Below, one piece after another: positions 35,155-45,364 of a stretch of 64,000 nt of DNA. The notes under the pieces were generated by a model. That model was not told the DNA's origin and did no database searches. It saw only the letters and a list, made by a program, of their open reading frames with translations. The number at the start of each line of letters is the position of its first letter. Position 1 is the first letter of the stretch. Source of the stretch: Daucus carota subsp. sativus (lineage: Eukaryota > Streptophyta > Magnoliopsida > Apiales > Apiaceae); contig NC_030385.2 in NCBI RefSeq assembly GCF_001625215.2, positions 1,853,135-1,917,134 of the forward strand, written 5' to 3'. The translations under genes were made by a program, and so were the position numbers.

Positions 35155-36418
35155 TAATTTGTGGTGGAAATTGGAGGTGTATTAACATGCATTAATAATT
35201 CATTCTTTATCTTATACTATCTATTTTGTTAATTTCTATATTAATATGAGTCTTTAAATTTCGAATGTGTTTAAAATTTATGTATTATAAAATAAATTGA
35301 ATTTTAATAAAGAAATTATAAGTTTAGATTATCAAACACTCCACTAAATTTAAATTTAAATAGAATATCCAAATGCATAAAAAACTATAAGTCAAATATG
35401 ACTTATATATAAATCCTAATTGCTCACCGTTTATAATCTACTTCTCCCCTTTAAATATTTTAAATAATAAATAACTTATTTTAAGTTTAGCTAAACATCC
35501 CATATTAAATTTTTTTATTGTTTAAACTCTATTATTGTTTTTGCCGCACTACACTTCTTCTTTTCACTTTTTCTTTTTCTTTTCTAAGTTTTGCTTGTAT
35601 AATTAGATTTTACAATTTTTGTTAAAATAAATTTATTATTTTAATAGATTAGAAATACACATACAAAAAAATATAATATTTTACACACTACATATTTATT
35701 TCAATATTTTTAATATATTAACAATTGTTTCGAAACTTTACAATATATTTTTATAATTATAAATTTAAATTGATTAATAATATCACATATGGTGATTATT
35801 TTAAATTTAATTTTTAGTAACTACAAATTAATAAACATAAAATAATATAATATATTAATAACTATATTTATTCTCATACTAAAAATTTAATACTGTTACA
35901 TGTGGTAAAGAATATTTTAATAAGTATAATAAATTTTCTATCTATTATCTTTGTTACATTCATATCCATAATTTAATTTTTTTAATATTAGTAACCATCT
36001 TACAAATTTGTTACAAGAGAAGAGGATTCGTTATAATTTAATTTTAAGAAGATAGAATTTGCATTTTGATTTTTTTAGATGATGATACAAATGGATTTTC
36101 TTATTACCATATTACACTCACTCTGTCCCAACATCCATTGTTATAATAAATAAATATGACTAAATAATTTGTGATATATGTTTGTTTAGATCAACTTCCG
36201 TAGCAGTCACCTGATTCTTAATACTTTGAAATGAAATACAACAATAATCAACCAACATATCACACTATAATCAAATTAAAATCAAAAATATTATTGTGGA
36301 TTGATGTAGCATTCAATATATATGATAAAAATTACAACCCCAACATTTGTTTGATAACACTTTTCCAATGATTAAACATAACAAAATAGAGCTACATCAA
36401 CATTTTTTCCATGTGAGT
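35155..36418. other. AT-rich spacer; no gene seen
   Basis: Highly AT-rich sequence between the LINE-like insertion and the first VQ gene. No supported feature. Confidence 0.4.
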
Positions 36419-36820
36419 TCAAGCATCTGGAGATGTAGGAAACAAGTCCAGGAGCTTGGGTTCTGGGGAGGTAGGAAACAAATCCAAAAGCTGCGGCTCA
36501 ATATTGTTTGAATTAGTACCCAATGGATTTGGATACAGATAAAAGCCTTTGTTGGCAATTGCATTGTCTTCTAGCATAGAAGGTGACACTTCTGTCATCA
36601 TATTGCCAGGGACAAATGCATTCTGCCCATGAGGGGTTGCATTTTGATTGAGCTGACTGGTTTGCCTTTGGACTATATCACGAAAATTAGGGGCGGGTCC
36701 GGTCAGCCTTTGGACTATATCACGAAAATTTTCCGGCTCAGTTCGAACAAAAGTTGTGTTTTGATTGGTGTTTCTGTTCTTGTTTGTTTTGGGGGTGTTG
36801 GAAGAACAAGCATCCGACAT
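36419..36820 (-). CDS. Short VQ-motif protein with internal duplications
   Basis: An intronless 133-aa frame starting at the ATG at 36820. The VQ motif FRDIVQRLTG (about residues 32-41) matches FxxxVQxLTG, the WRKY-binding signature. A second, degenerate copy, FRDIVQRQTS, follows about 13 residues later. The C terminus also repeats LLDLFPTSP twice in tandem. Both repeats are visible as duplicated DNA (TTTGGACTATATCACGAAAA at about 36668 and 36713). The middle part (LNQNATPHGQNAF, ANKGFYLYP) matches the larger VQ gene at 42828-43283, so the two are tandem paralogs on the same strand. VQ proteins are small nuclear cofactors of WRKY factors or MAP kinases. An intact frame and a TATA box argue for a real gene; decay in progress is the alternative. 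Confidence 0.85.
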   Translation of the reverse strand: MSDACSSNTPKTNKNRNTNQNTTFVRTEPENFRDIVQRLTGPAPNFRDIVQRQTSQLNQNATPHGQNAFVPGNMMTEVSPSMLEDNAIANKGFYLYPNPLGTNSNNIEPQLLDLFPTSPEPKLLDLFPTSPDA

Positions 36821-36893
36821 TTTGGAAATGATAAAACCAGGGTGAGGAGAGATTACTTCTGTATAAGTGCATAGAGAGGTACCGTGGTTATCC

Positions 36894-36901
36894 TTTATAT
36901 A
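36894..36901 (-). promoter_or_regulatory. TATA box of the short VQ gene
   Basis: On the minus strand GCTATATAAAGG lies about 75 bp upstream of the ATG. The same TTTGCTATATAAA core lies at a similar distance from the second VQ gene, so the core promoter was duplicated with the gene. Confidence 0.6.
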
Positions 36902-38336
36902 GCAAAGAGAAATGTTAGGGTTTGCAAAATTTACGCGGGAGTGTCGGGCGGTAAAAAAATATTAACGTGTTGACTACGTGTTTACAATTTTTTAAAATTA
37001 TTTAGTTGGGATTCTATAAAATTAATGACAATTTAAGTATTTAGTTGGATTGTATTTAAGTTTTGGTTGAGATATTGTGAGATTATACAAATTAAATGTA
37101 TTCAGTTGAGATTATAATAAATTTTATAATAATATATATAATCTATTAGATTGTAATTAATTCTAGAGATAAGAAAATCAAGTATAATTGTACTTGTTTG
37201 GATTTAGGCACATTATTTCCAGTATCTCATTTAGTGAGATGCCAAAAAATATAAATACGATAATCAATGTCTCTCAACTTATATTAAATCACTGATATTG
37301 GATGATTTAATTTAATAAATTATCATCTAAATATAATATAAAATCTGATGGATACCACCAAAATTTAAAATTAAATTCAAAACATATTAAATATTTCAAG
37401 ATTATTGATTACATGAATAAAAAATTATCAATGAAAAACAATTTAGTTAATTATCCAATAAAATTGTCAATATCTTATAAAAGGTTGTAGATATTTGTTA
37501 TATACTTATTTATTATTTTTTATAATTGTAAAATAGTGTATACAAAATTTAGATTAATATGTTGTATAATCATTTAAATAAATTCGAGACGCGATAAATA
37601 TAAACGAGAAAACCTATAATATATGTGTGGTTATATAAAAATAATATTATATCATATCATTATAAATATCTTTCTCATCACATACATGAAAAAATCAACT
37701 GAGAGAGAAAATAAAAAACATGTAACGACTTTGTTTAATATATATTTTAAGTTATTTAATATTATATAATATGATATTATGTTCGACATATCTTAAAATA
37801 TGTTAAACATTTATCAGAAAGTTGACACCTTGATCATATACATATTAAATTTGTAATAACATAATTAGCACATGACATAATTAAAAGAAGATTTCACTTT
37901 TCACAATTACATTTTCCTCTAATTTTTTAATTTATTTTTGATATACATCTCATTTTAGACCATGGCATATAATTATTTAAATATATTTTTATAAAAACTC
38001 ATGCATAAACAATTATTATTTTATTCAAAATTTATAAAAGAAACATTTTTAGAGTTATGCAAATTATTTGTACAAAAGAGTATATATATGATAATTTTAA
38101 TATTAAAATTAAAAAAATCATATAAATATATTAAATAAAACAATATACAAGATACTAAATTAAAAAAAATATTAATATCAATTTCTTATATAATAAGGTT
38201 AATATCACGTACATATATAATTTAGATCGTCTTTGGAGATATCACATAAAGTCACTAGATTTAGATAATTTTTATTTTCATTTTAAGAAGAGTTTCTATT
38301 TTACTAAAAAAAAAATAGTTTCTATTTGAAAAAATC

Positions 38337-38338
<2 letters not shown>

Positions 38339-38373
<35 letters not shown>

Positions 38374-38547
38374 GTGTGTGTGTGAATGAATGAATTTTAG
38401 TTAAATAAAATAAAATTGAACTGCAAAACATATTTATTATTATTATCTGACAAGAACTATAAAACAAATTTATAATTATATATTATTAAAATGTCCTATT
38501 AAATTGGGACATATTACACAAATTTCTAAATAATATATATATGACGT

Positions 38548-38594
<47 letters not shown>
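38339..38594. repeat. Two (TA)n microsatellites
   Basis: About 32 bp of (TA)n at 38339-38370, followed by (TG)n. A second run of about 44 bp lies at 38551-38594. Confidence 0.95.
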
Positions 38595-38599
<5 letters not shown>

Positions 38600-39089
38600 T
38601 TTTCTCTATTTCGGGTTTGAATTGGGTTTCTGAAAACATTAATCCAAAATTTCAGGGCGGGTATATCCAAATTTTCAGGTTTTCGTTATCTGAAATATTT
38701 TGTCATCCTTGCAACTTTTTATTTTCTATTTCATTATATGTTAATTAAAATCCCAAATTTATATTTACTTATTATTTTTATCGTACGATGATTACAATCC
38801 CTGATTCATATTTTTTATTTATAGTTAGCCGTCTGTCATTAATATTATCACTATATGTAAGTTTATATTAAATATTTATATTAGTGTTTTATTTTAAATT
38901 TAATTTTGTTCACTAAGTTATTTATTGAGTCTTTTGTATCAATTTGCTAAATATTCTTAATGGATAATATTAATATTAATTTTATATTTATCATAAATTA
39001 TATATTACAATTATTATTCTTTTTCAATGTTATATTGTGAAATTTAAAATAAATTATTAAACACTACCCATAATTGAGTCGGGCAAGCT

Positions 39090-39240
39090 TGGGTTTAAAT
39101 GAGGCTAAGTGTGGGGTAAATGGGTTGTAGGATCGACAAATATGTTCTGGTAAGCTCTTAATGACTAGAGTCTCATTAATATAAATACAAATAAAGTTAA
39201 CTAGATGGGAAGAAGAGAGGACCAAAAAATTTAATCAAAG
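39090..39240 (+). pseudogene. Possible second relic of the REC gene 3' end
   Basis: GTGGGGTAAATGGGTTGTAG followed by GATCGACAA matches the last REC codons near 30273-30300 (GTGGGGTAAATGGGTTGTAC, AATCGACAA). Further on, AGAGTCTC and GAAGAAGAGAGGACCA resemble the REC 3' UTR near 30351-30411 in the same order. Only about 30 bp match well, so this is weaker than the relic at 33670-34015. Confidence 0.45.
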
Positions 39241-40019
39241 TCATAGTGTCAAATGTCTCCGAACCCAATCAAGTTTGGATGATTGATGAGGTGGCAAAGA
39301 ATGTCCTTCAACTAATATTAAACTTGAGACCCCGTGGAGATAAGTGATGAGTTTGATACCATTTATCCACTTTAGTGATGAGTTTGATAATTAACCCATT
39401 AAACTAGTTGACAAGTTGCGCATTGCGGCGGGTTATAAAAATTATATTAATTATTTAATATTAAAATTTATAAAATAAAATAAATTTACGGCAACCTATA
39501 AAAATTATATTAATAATTTAAAATTAATATTTATAGAATAAAATAATTTTATATTATAAATATCTCGATACAATACTAATATTAATATATAAAATTGAAA
39601 AATTAGACTATTATTCATAAGTAAAATAATGAAAATAAAATCTGCATGTAATTAACGATTCAAATCATGACAAATCTTAATTTTGGTTGTGTTTAATATA
39701 GGTGCTAAAGTCTAAAAGACATTGAGATACTAACTTCGAAACATCCGAATTTCAATACGGATAAACATTATGTTCTAGTTGTGCGAACATTAATCATCTC
39801 GAGACGTATGAATTCCAATTCATACATGGGTGTATTAGTGATTCCTTCTTTTTTTTTGGATTGATTGACTACAAAAACATGAGATCTCGGTCTATAATTA
39901 CCCTTGCAACAACCTTTATTTATGCTATATATACAGCTTTCACCTAAAAGGTGCTTGAACTGATGAGCAAACATATATTGTGAAAGCGTTGTATGAATAA
40001 TCTTTTCATGTATACAAAG

Positions 40020-41474
40020 TAGGGGTGAACAAAAAACCGATTCACCCGCCAAACCAACTCAACCCGTCCCTTATTTCGGCCGAATAAACCGAACCGTTCA
40101 AAATCGACTAAATAATTGGGTTCGATTTTTGTCTGAATAACAATTTTTATTAACCCGAATAGATCGGGTTGGGTAAGGTTTTTGTATTATTAACCCTCAC
40201 CCAACCCGATCCAACCCGTTTAAATTAGTGATGGAATGGGTGGTGCTGATTTTAAGATCACTAGCTTGTTTCTATGTGTAATAATTATATGCTCTCGCAT
40301 CGTTTGCATGTTCTTAGTTTAATAGTTTAATTAGAGGCTACTGTTTGTATTTTTCTCCACTGTTTAGATTGTTAGCATTTTATTTAATATTTTCACTGAA
40401 TGCTGCTATTTCCTAGAGTAGAAGGATTGGCGCACTAAAGCAGAACTTTATTTTCATTGTCTTGTTTGTTTTTCTGTTTCTATAAGCCTTTTGGATTTAC
40501 AAGCTCCTCCCACCGAAACCTGGTGCTTCTGGATTTAAAAACTTATTAATATATTATTGAATTAATTGCAATTGGCACCTCTTTGGTTTAGCATATTGCA
40601 CATTGCACCTAATAGTTTTGGAAAATACACTTTGCAGCCCCAGACTTTTAACCCTTAGACACTTTGCACCCTTTTCGTTAATTTCTGCCATTACCGTTAA
40701 CTTTTGCAGGGGCATTTTGGGAAATTTAATTATTTTTAATTAAAATCAGATCTTTATTTAAATTTTTTGACCATCTAAACGATATTTTTCGGAAAAACTT
40801 GAAGAACGGAAGTTGTAGAGAATAAAAAGATCTTCTTAGAACTATAAGGTTTAAAATTTTCGTAATTCTTTTTATAATTATTCTAAAAAAAATTAAAAAA
40901 TTACCAATCTTGTAAAAATGAACAATCGTTTCTAAATAATTATTTAAATTTTGAACCTTATTGTTCTAAAAAGATCTTTTTATTCTCTACGATTTTCTTT
41001 CTTTAAGTTTTTCTGAAAAATATCGTTTAGATGGTCAGGAAAATTTAAATAATGGTCTGATTTTAATTAAATATAATTAAATTTCCCAAAATGCCCCTGC
41101 AAAAATTAACGGTAACGGCAGAAATTAACGGAAATGGTGCAAAGTGTCTACGGGTTAAAAGTCTGGGGCTGCAGAGTGTATTTTTCAAAACTATTAGGTG
41201 CAATGTGCAATATGTTGAAACCAAAGGGGTGCCAATTGCAATTAACTCTATATTATTTAAGGATCTATATTGTGCACTGTTGAAAGTTTATAATTTGTGT
41301 TGTTGATTTTTAATTTTGACACGATAAACCCGACCCAACCCGACCTATGAATAATAGGGTTGGGTTGGAAATATTTTCAAGGGTTAACGGGTTCGAAAAT
41401 TTATAAACCGATTATATTGGTTTGGGTTGAATTTTTGCCACTAACCCGGCCAACCCAACCCGTGTTCACCCCTA
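40020..41474. mobile_element. Non-autonomous hAT-type element with 8-bp TSD
   Basis: The ends are TAGGGGTGAAC (40020) and its complement GTTCACCCCTA (ending 41474). The direct repeat ATACAAAG flanks them on both sides (40012-40019 and 41475-41482). The subterminal regions are rich in CCAACCC/GGGTTGGG words and form long imperfect inverted repeats, as in many plant elements with this TIR. The central part is taken up by a second foldback element (40562-41245). No transposase is encoded. Confidence 0.85.
40562..41245. mobile_element. Foldback (long-TIR) element nested in the hAT-type element
   Basis: TTAATTGCAATTGGCACC at 40562 pairs with GGTGCCAATTGCAATTAA ending at 41245. Complementarity extends for roughly 300 bp on each side (for example TTGCACCTAATAGTTTTG with its complement near 41190, and GATCTTTTTATTCTCTAC around the centre). 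Length about 684 bp, with no coding capacity. A target duplication could not be fixed because the palindrome runs into AT-rich flanks. Mutator-like origin is a guess. Confidence 0.75.
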
Positions 41475-41482
41475 ATACAAAG

Positions 41483-42827
41483 TAAATCATATAAAAATTA
41501 ACAATAATAAACATATAACGAAACAAATATTATAAAAAAGTAAAGAACAAACATATATCCCTAACAATTAATTTATTAACCTTTTTATCCATTAATATCA
41601 TGTCAAGACTATATAGTTCTCCCGTATTTGGATTTGTCGACTACCACATCCGACAAACTCTTACTCTTATCAAGCCAATCATCTTTATCGTCATTCAAAA
41701 ACATTTAGAGTGTAACTCATTATTGTATTAGATGGAGAAGAAAAACTGTGTGTGTTAAATTTTATGAAGTCTGACCTTATTTATAGGGGTTGATTTGGGA
41801 AAAGACATGCTTATCAAAAATACATTCTGTTTTTGATATACACCTTTTCCAAAAATATGATAATAGTTTCAGATTCAAATTTGATTTTGATATTTTGAAA
41901 AAGGTAGTTCTGAAACTTTCTCCAATATATCCAAAACTAAAAAAGACCGCTTTTATTTTTGATATTTTTTCATCCAAAAATTTCAAAAAATTAGAAAAAT
42001 GGAACAGAGCTCTCTGAGAGGCGCCACCTAAACGACCCATGCTTCTCCTTTATATAAGTATATTGATGATTGATGATTGTCTTTTAACAATATTGTTGCC
42101 AAATTTCCCAACCTTGCCGAAAATTTGTTTGGCCAATAAAACACCATGAGAGTCCTTGCATGCAACATCTTCTCTTGTTGTTGCTATTTCTATTTTCTTA
42201 TAGTTCTTGATCTTTCTAGAACTAGCTTCAACCGTACTTATTCTTGATCTTTCCGGATTATGTTCAAATGTGAATGTTCTTATTTTTTGTGGGATTAACA
42301 AATACTATAAGAAATTATCCATATTTCTGTTATTTATTATTAATTTTTATGAGATTTTTATTCGTCTGATTGCTAACACTTCAAAGTCAACACACTTCAA
42401 AGTCAACACAATGTGCCTGTCTGGGGCGAGCGCTTTTGGCTTTTTTGGATAGGAAGCCGACTTTTAGTTTTCTTGATTCATTTATGTAAAATGCAAGAAG
42501 CATTTATTAAAAGTAAGCATGCTAACTTTTGTTTCATTAGTTATTCCCAAATAATTTAATTTACAAGTCTTAATTTACTTCTATGGTCAACTTCTTTACT
42601 TTTAGTATGAAACACCTTTTTAAAATTTATCCAAACGGCCATATTTAACACAACCACGCAGGCATGCCCCAACTAAAATAAAATTAAAACCAAAAATATA
42701 ATTTATTCATTGATTTAAGCATACAATACGAAAAAGATAAATTACAACTCCAACATTTTATTTAATGACATAATATCACTGATCATTGAACATAACAAAA
42801 GCTGCATCAACATTGTCCCAACTCGAT
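41483..42827. other. Intergenic region between the hAT-type element and the second VQ gene
   Basis: No gene is supported. A direct repeat, CACTTCAAAGTCAACACA, occurs twice in tandem at about 42377-42411. Sequence at about 42440-42600 is related to 48575-48760 (listed as a dispersed repeat). Confidence 0.45.
42440..42600. repeat. Dispersed repeat, copy 1 (second copy about 48575-48760)
   Basis: The series CATTTATGTAAAA.GCA.GAAGCAT, ATGCTAACTTTTxT, TTATTxCCCAAA and ACAAGTCTT recurs in the same order near 48640-48740 (CATTTGTGTAAAA.CGCAGAAGCAT, ATGCTAACTTTTCT, TTATTTCCCAAA, TATAAGTCTT). The copies are diverged. The ends are not sharp and the family is unknown. Confidence 0.55.
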
Positions 42828-43283
42828 TTAAGAATCTGAAGATGTTGGAAACAAGTTGAGCAGCTTGGGCTCAGACTTTCTTGAAGTACTGACTGGACCG
42901 GGTTGCAAGTAAAAGCCTTTGTTAGCAATAGCATGCTCTTCTGGCACAGAGGGTGAAAACATGTCCAGTGTCGAGACGGGGGAGAAATCCGTCACTTTCA
43001 TGTCAGGGAGAAACGCATACTGCCCATGCGAGGTTGTGTTTTGATTGAGCTGAATTGCCAGGTTCCGGGTGGCTTGCCTTCTCTCTTGCAGCATGAAAGA
43101 TGGTCTTGTCTGACCAACTTCCACAGTGTGGTACAGGCCATTTGATGGACGGGCAGAAAGGGTGACGGAGATCCTTTGCACTGCTGGATCAGTGCTGGAT
43201 CCGGTCAGCTTCTGGACTACATCCCTAAAGTTTTCGGGTTCAGCCTTGACAAAGGTGATGTTTTCTAGCTCTGGATCGGTCAT
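42828..43283 (-). CDS. VQ-motif-containing protein (VQ11/VQ4-like)
   Basis: An intronless 151-aa protein if it starts at the ATG at 43283 (MTDPELENITFVKAEPENF). The frame stays open upstream to 43385, but that extension overlaps the TATA region and is unlikely. The VQ motif FRDVVQKLTG (residues about 19-28) is complete. It is followed by an S/T-rich middle, LQERRQATRNLAIQLNQNT, and a C-terminal EPKLLNLFPTSSDS. VQ proteins bind WRKY transcription factors or are MAP-kinase substrates and tune defence and growth. The shorter paralog 6 kb away (36419-36820) shares the N-terminal block, LNQN.T.HGQ.AF, ANKGFYL and the LFPTS tail. The next gene on this strand is glycerol kinase. Confidence 0.92.
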   Translation of the reverse strand: MTDPELENITFVKAEPENFRDVVQKLTGSSTDPAVQRISVTLSARPSNGLYHTVEVGQTRPSFMLQERRQATRNLAIQLNQNTTSHGQYAFLPDMKVTDFSPVSTLDMFSPSVPEEHAIANKGFYLQPGPVSTSRKSEPKLLNLFPTSSDS

Positions 43284-43386
43284 TGTGAGAGTGATTGTGA
43301 GAATGATAGAGACAGAGAGTGAGAGTTGAAAGTACTTTGTTGTAGCTCTTTTTGTTTGCTGCATGTAGAGGACATTGGTTGTCATG

Positions 43387-43394
43387 GTTTATAT
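43387..43394 (-). promoter_or_regulatory. TATA box of the second VQ gene
   Basis: On the minus strand TTTGCTATATAAACC lies about 105 bp upstream of the chosen ATG. It supports that start over the longer open frame. Confidence 0.6.
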
Positions 43395-43395
43395 A

Positions 43396-45364
43396 GCAAA
43401 TGGAAAGATAAAAAAAATGTGTTCATAATCAAAAACATTTAATATATATTTATGTAGAGATAGGAATAGAGATGAATGTTGTTAGAGTCGTTTAGTCTAT
43501 GAATGACGTTTTTATAAAATCACAACTAAATCAAACTCAATAACTAATTAAACTTTTTGGTTGGCTTTCAATATGACTGCAAAGTTCATGATATGATCAC
43601 TGAATTTAACTCTATAAACACATTTCAGCCTTCATAATTAAGAGGGCCAACGCTCAACAGAAATCAGTAATCTTCGAGCTCGTAAATGAAAAGGACTACG
43701 ATAGCTCATATTTTAGTTGCAGTAAATTGAAACAGACAAAGATCGTAGAGATATTGATTTGAAAAAGTGGTGACTATTTTGAAAGTGAGAGCAACAATCC
43801 TTAACTGCTTTACATGCGAACAAACTATACAGTTAGAATGTGTTTGATACTCACAGTAATTGTGAAGACCATTGAGCAAATGTTGATGTAACTGGATTTG
43901 GATATGCATGTAAAGCATAGCTAGAACATTAAAAATGGGGAGGTTATAACTCATACGTGAGATCATGTCAGTTCACCTGTTTTCTACCTTTTGTCTTCGA
44001 ACGATGGTTTTAATGCTGATTATGCTGTACATATCCATTTATCTCTGGTGCAGTACTTCATTGTGGTGATTTTGTAGATAAAAAATGTTTTAAAACTCTA
44101 GAAATATTGAGTGAAGTGATTTCAAATAGGTGAAGTGACCAAATAAAGTGGATAGTGACTTTTAGATAATTCAAGAAATTATATAAATAAATAAATTATA
44201 ATATCATATTTGGTATAATTTTTGAAATTTATGTTGAAAAACAATTTATTCGTTTATTATAAGATGTAAAAATCATTTGTATAAAAATATGAATAGACAT
44301 TTAAATTTTTGGTTTAAATATTTAAGTTTGATTAAAATGTATAATTTAAGACAAAAGTTTTGAAATCATATTCCAATCATGATCTAACTTTAAAATTTTG
44401 ATCATTATAAATTTATAATAATTTTTACTAATATATGGAGCATCATTCACTATTTAAGATGTATAAGATATAATAATAATTAATATCTTACAAGGTCTTT
44501 GATTTTAATCTATAATATTTTAAATAATGACGGTTAATCTTTTAGAAAATTATAAATAATTGACAAACAATATCACATTTATTTTTCCAAACCCAATATC
44601 ATAATCAATATTGACTTTTCTAGAAAATATAAAAACCTGAATCAACAATTTTGTTGATGAGAAATGAATTAATATAGAAACGGTCTTTCTAATGTGTCCA
44701 AGGCACACAATAAGCACAACTTTCATGAAAATGACTCGTTTTGATCGGTGAAAATGATGTGAATGCAGGAGGAGCCATTTACATTTATTATTCATCCACC
44801 AATCAAAAGGTAGTATTCTCATTCAATATGGAAAATTACTCCCATACATAAGTGATCCCGATTTCTGAAAATCCTTGACCTTTTTAGTTTGCGTGTGGGA
44901 ATAAAATTGACATGCATGAACAAACACAGAGTCTGCATGGCCAGACTTTCTGCCATTTTTCAGTTCATAATATTTTCTGGTCTATTCTTGTTTGTTAGTT
45001 ATTGCAACTCCATTAGCTTCTCTGAGTTACCCTTTCTTTTGCAACTCCCATAGGATCCTTATTCTGCTCATTTTTTATTTTATTATTTTATTTTGAAGTA
45101 AAACAAATTTAACTTTTTTTTACTTCACATTTGGTTTATCTACATGAAATTGCCCTTCATATTCTTCTACTGTTCTCCATACCAAGATCAACTAAGAGCA
45201 GGCCAGCAGGCTATGTTTCAATCCAATGAAGCAATGCATCCATAAAAATTTAGTAAATGAAAAGACTCCGTTTCGAATATGAATGCAGTTATAACAAAAC
45301 CTTCAGACTGATCACTATGAGCTACAATTAGCTTGCTCCAAAATGTTGTAAGCTATAAAGTCGA
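43396..45364. other. Intergenic region between the VQ and glycerol kinase genes
   Basis: No gene is supported. A repeat copy at about 44690-44830 is listed separately. 45000-45364 probably contains the glycerol kinase 3' UTR on the minus strand. Confidence 0.45.
44690..44830. repeat. Dispersed repeat, copy 1 (second copy about 54295-54430)
   Basis: Shared ordered words with 54295-54430 are CACAA..TC.TGAAAATG, TTTGAT.GGTG, ACATTTA.TATtCATC, ACCAATCAAAAG, AATATTC and ATGGAAAA-like ends. Both copies are about 140 bp. They resemble a decayed small MITE; the family was not identified. Confidence 0.55.

Larger units (their letters stand above)
36902..40019. other. AT-rich intergenic region with (TA)n tracts
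   Basis: No gene is supported. It contains (TA)n tracts at 38339-38370 and about 38551-38594. At 39430-39560 a short imperfect tandem repeat is built on CCTATAAAAATTATATTAAT. A possible second REC 3'-end relic at 39090-39240 is listed separately. Confidence 0.5.

Noticed and set aside
41777-42452. Overlapping open frames on both strands near 42 kb
   Set aside because: Phe/Lys/Ile-rich translations of AT-rich DNA with no family resemblance.
43284-43385. Longer N terminus for the second VQ protein
   Set aside because: The extension reaches into the TATA region. The ATG at 43283 starts directly at the conserved block shared with the other VQ gene.
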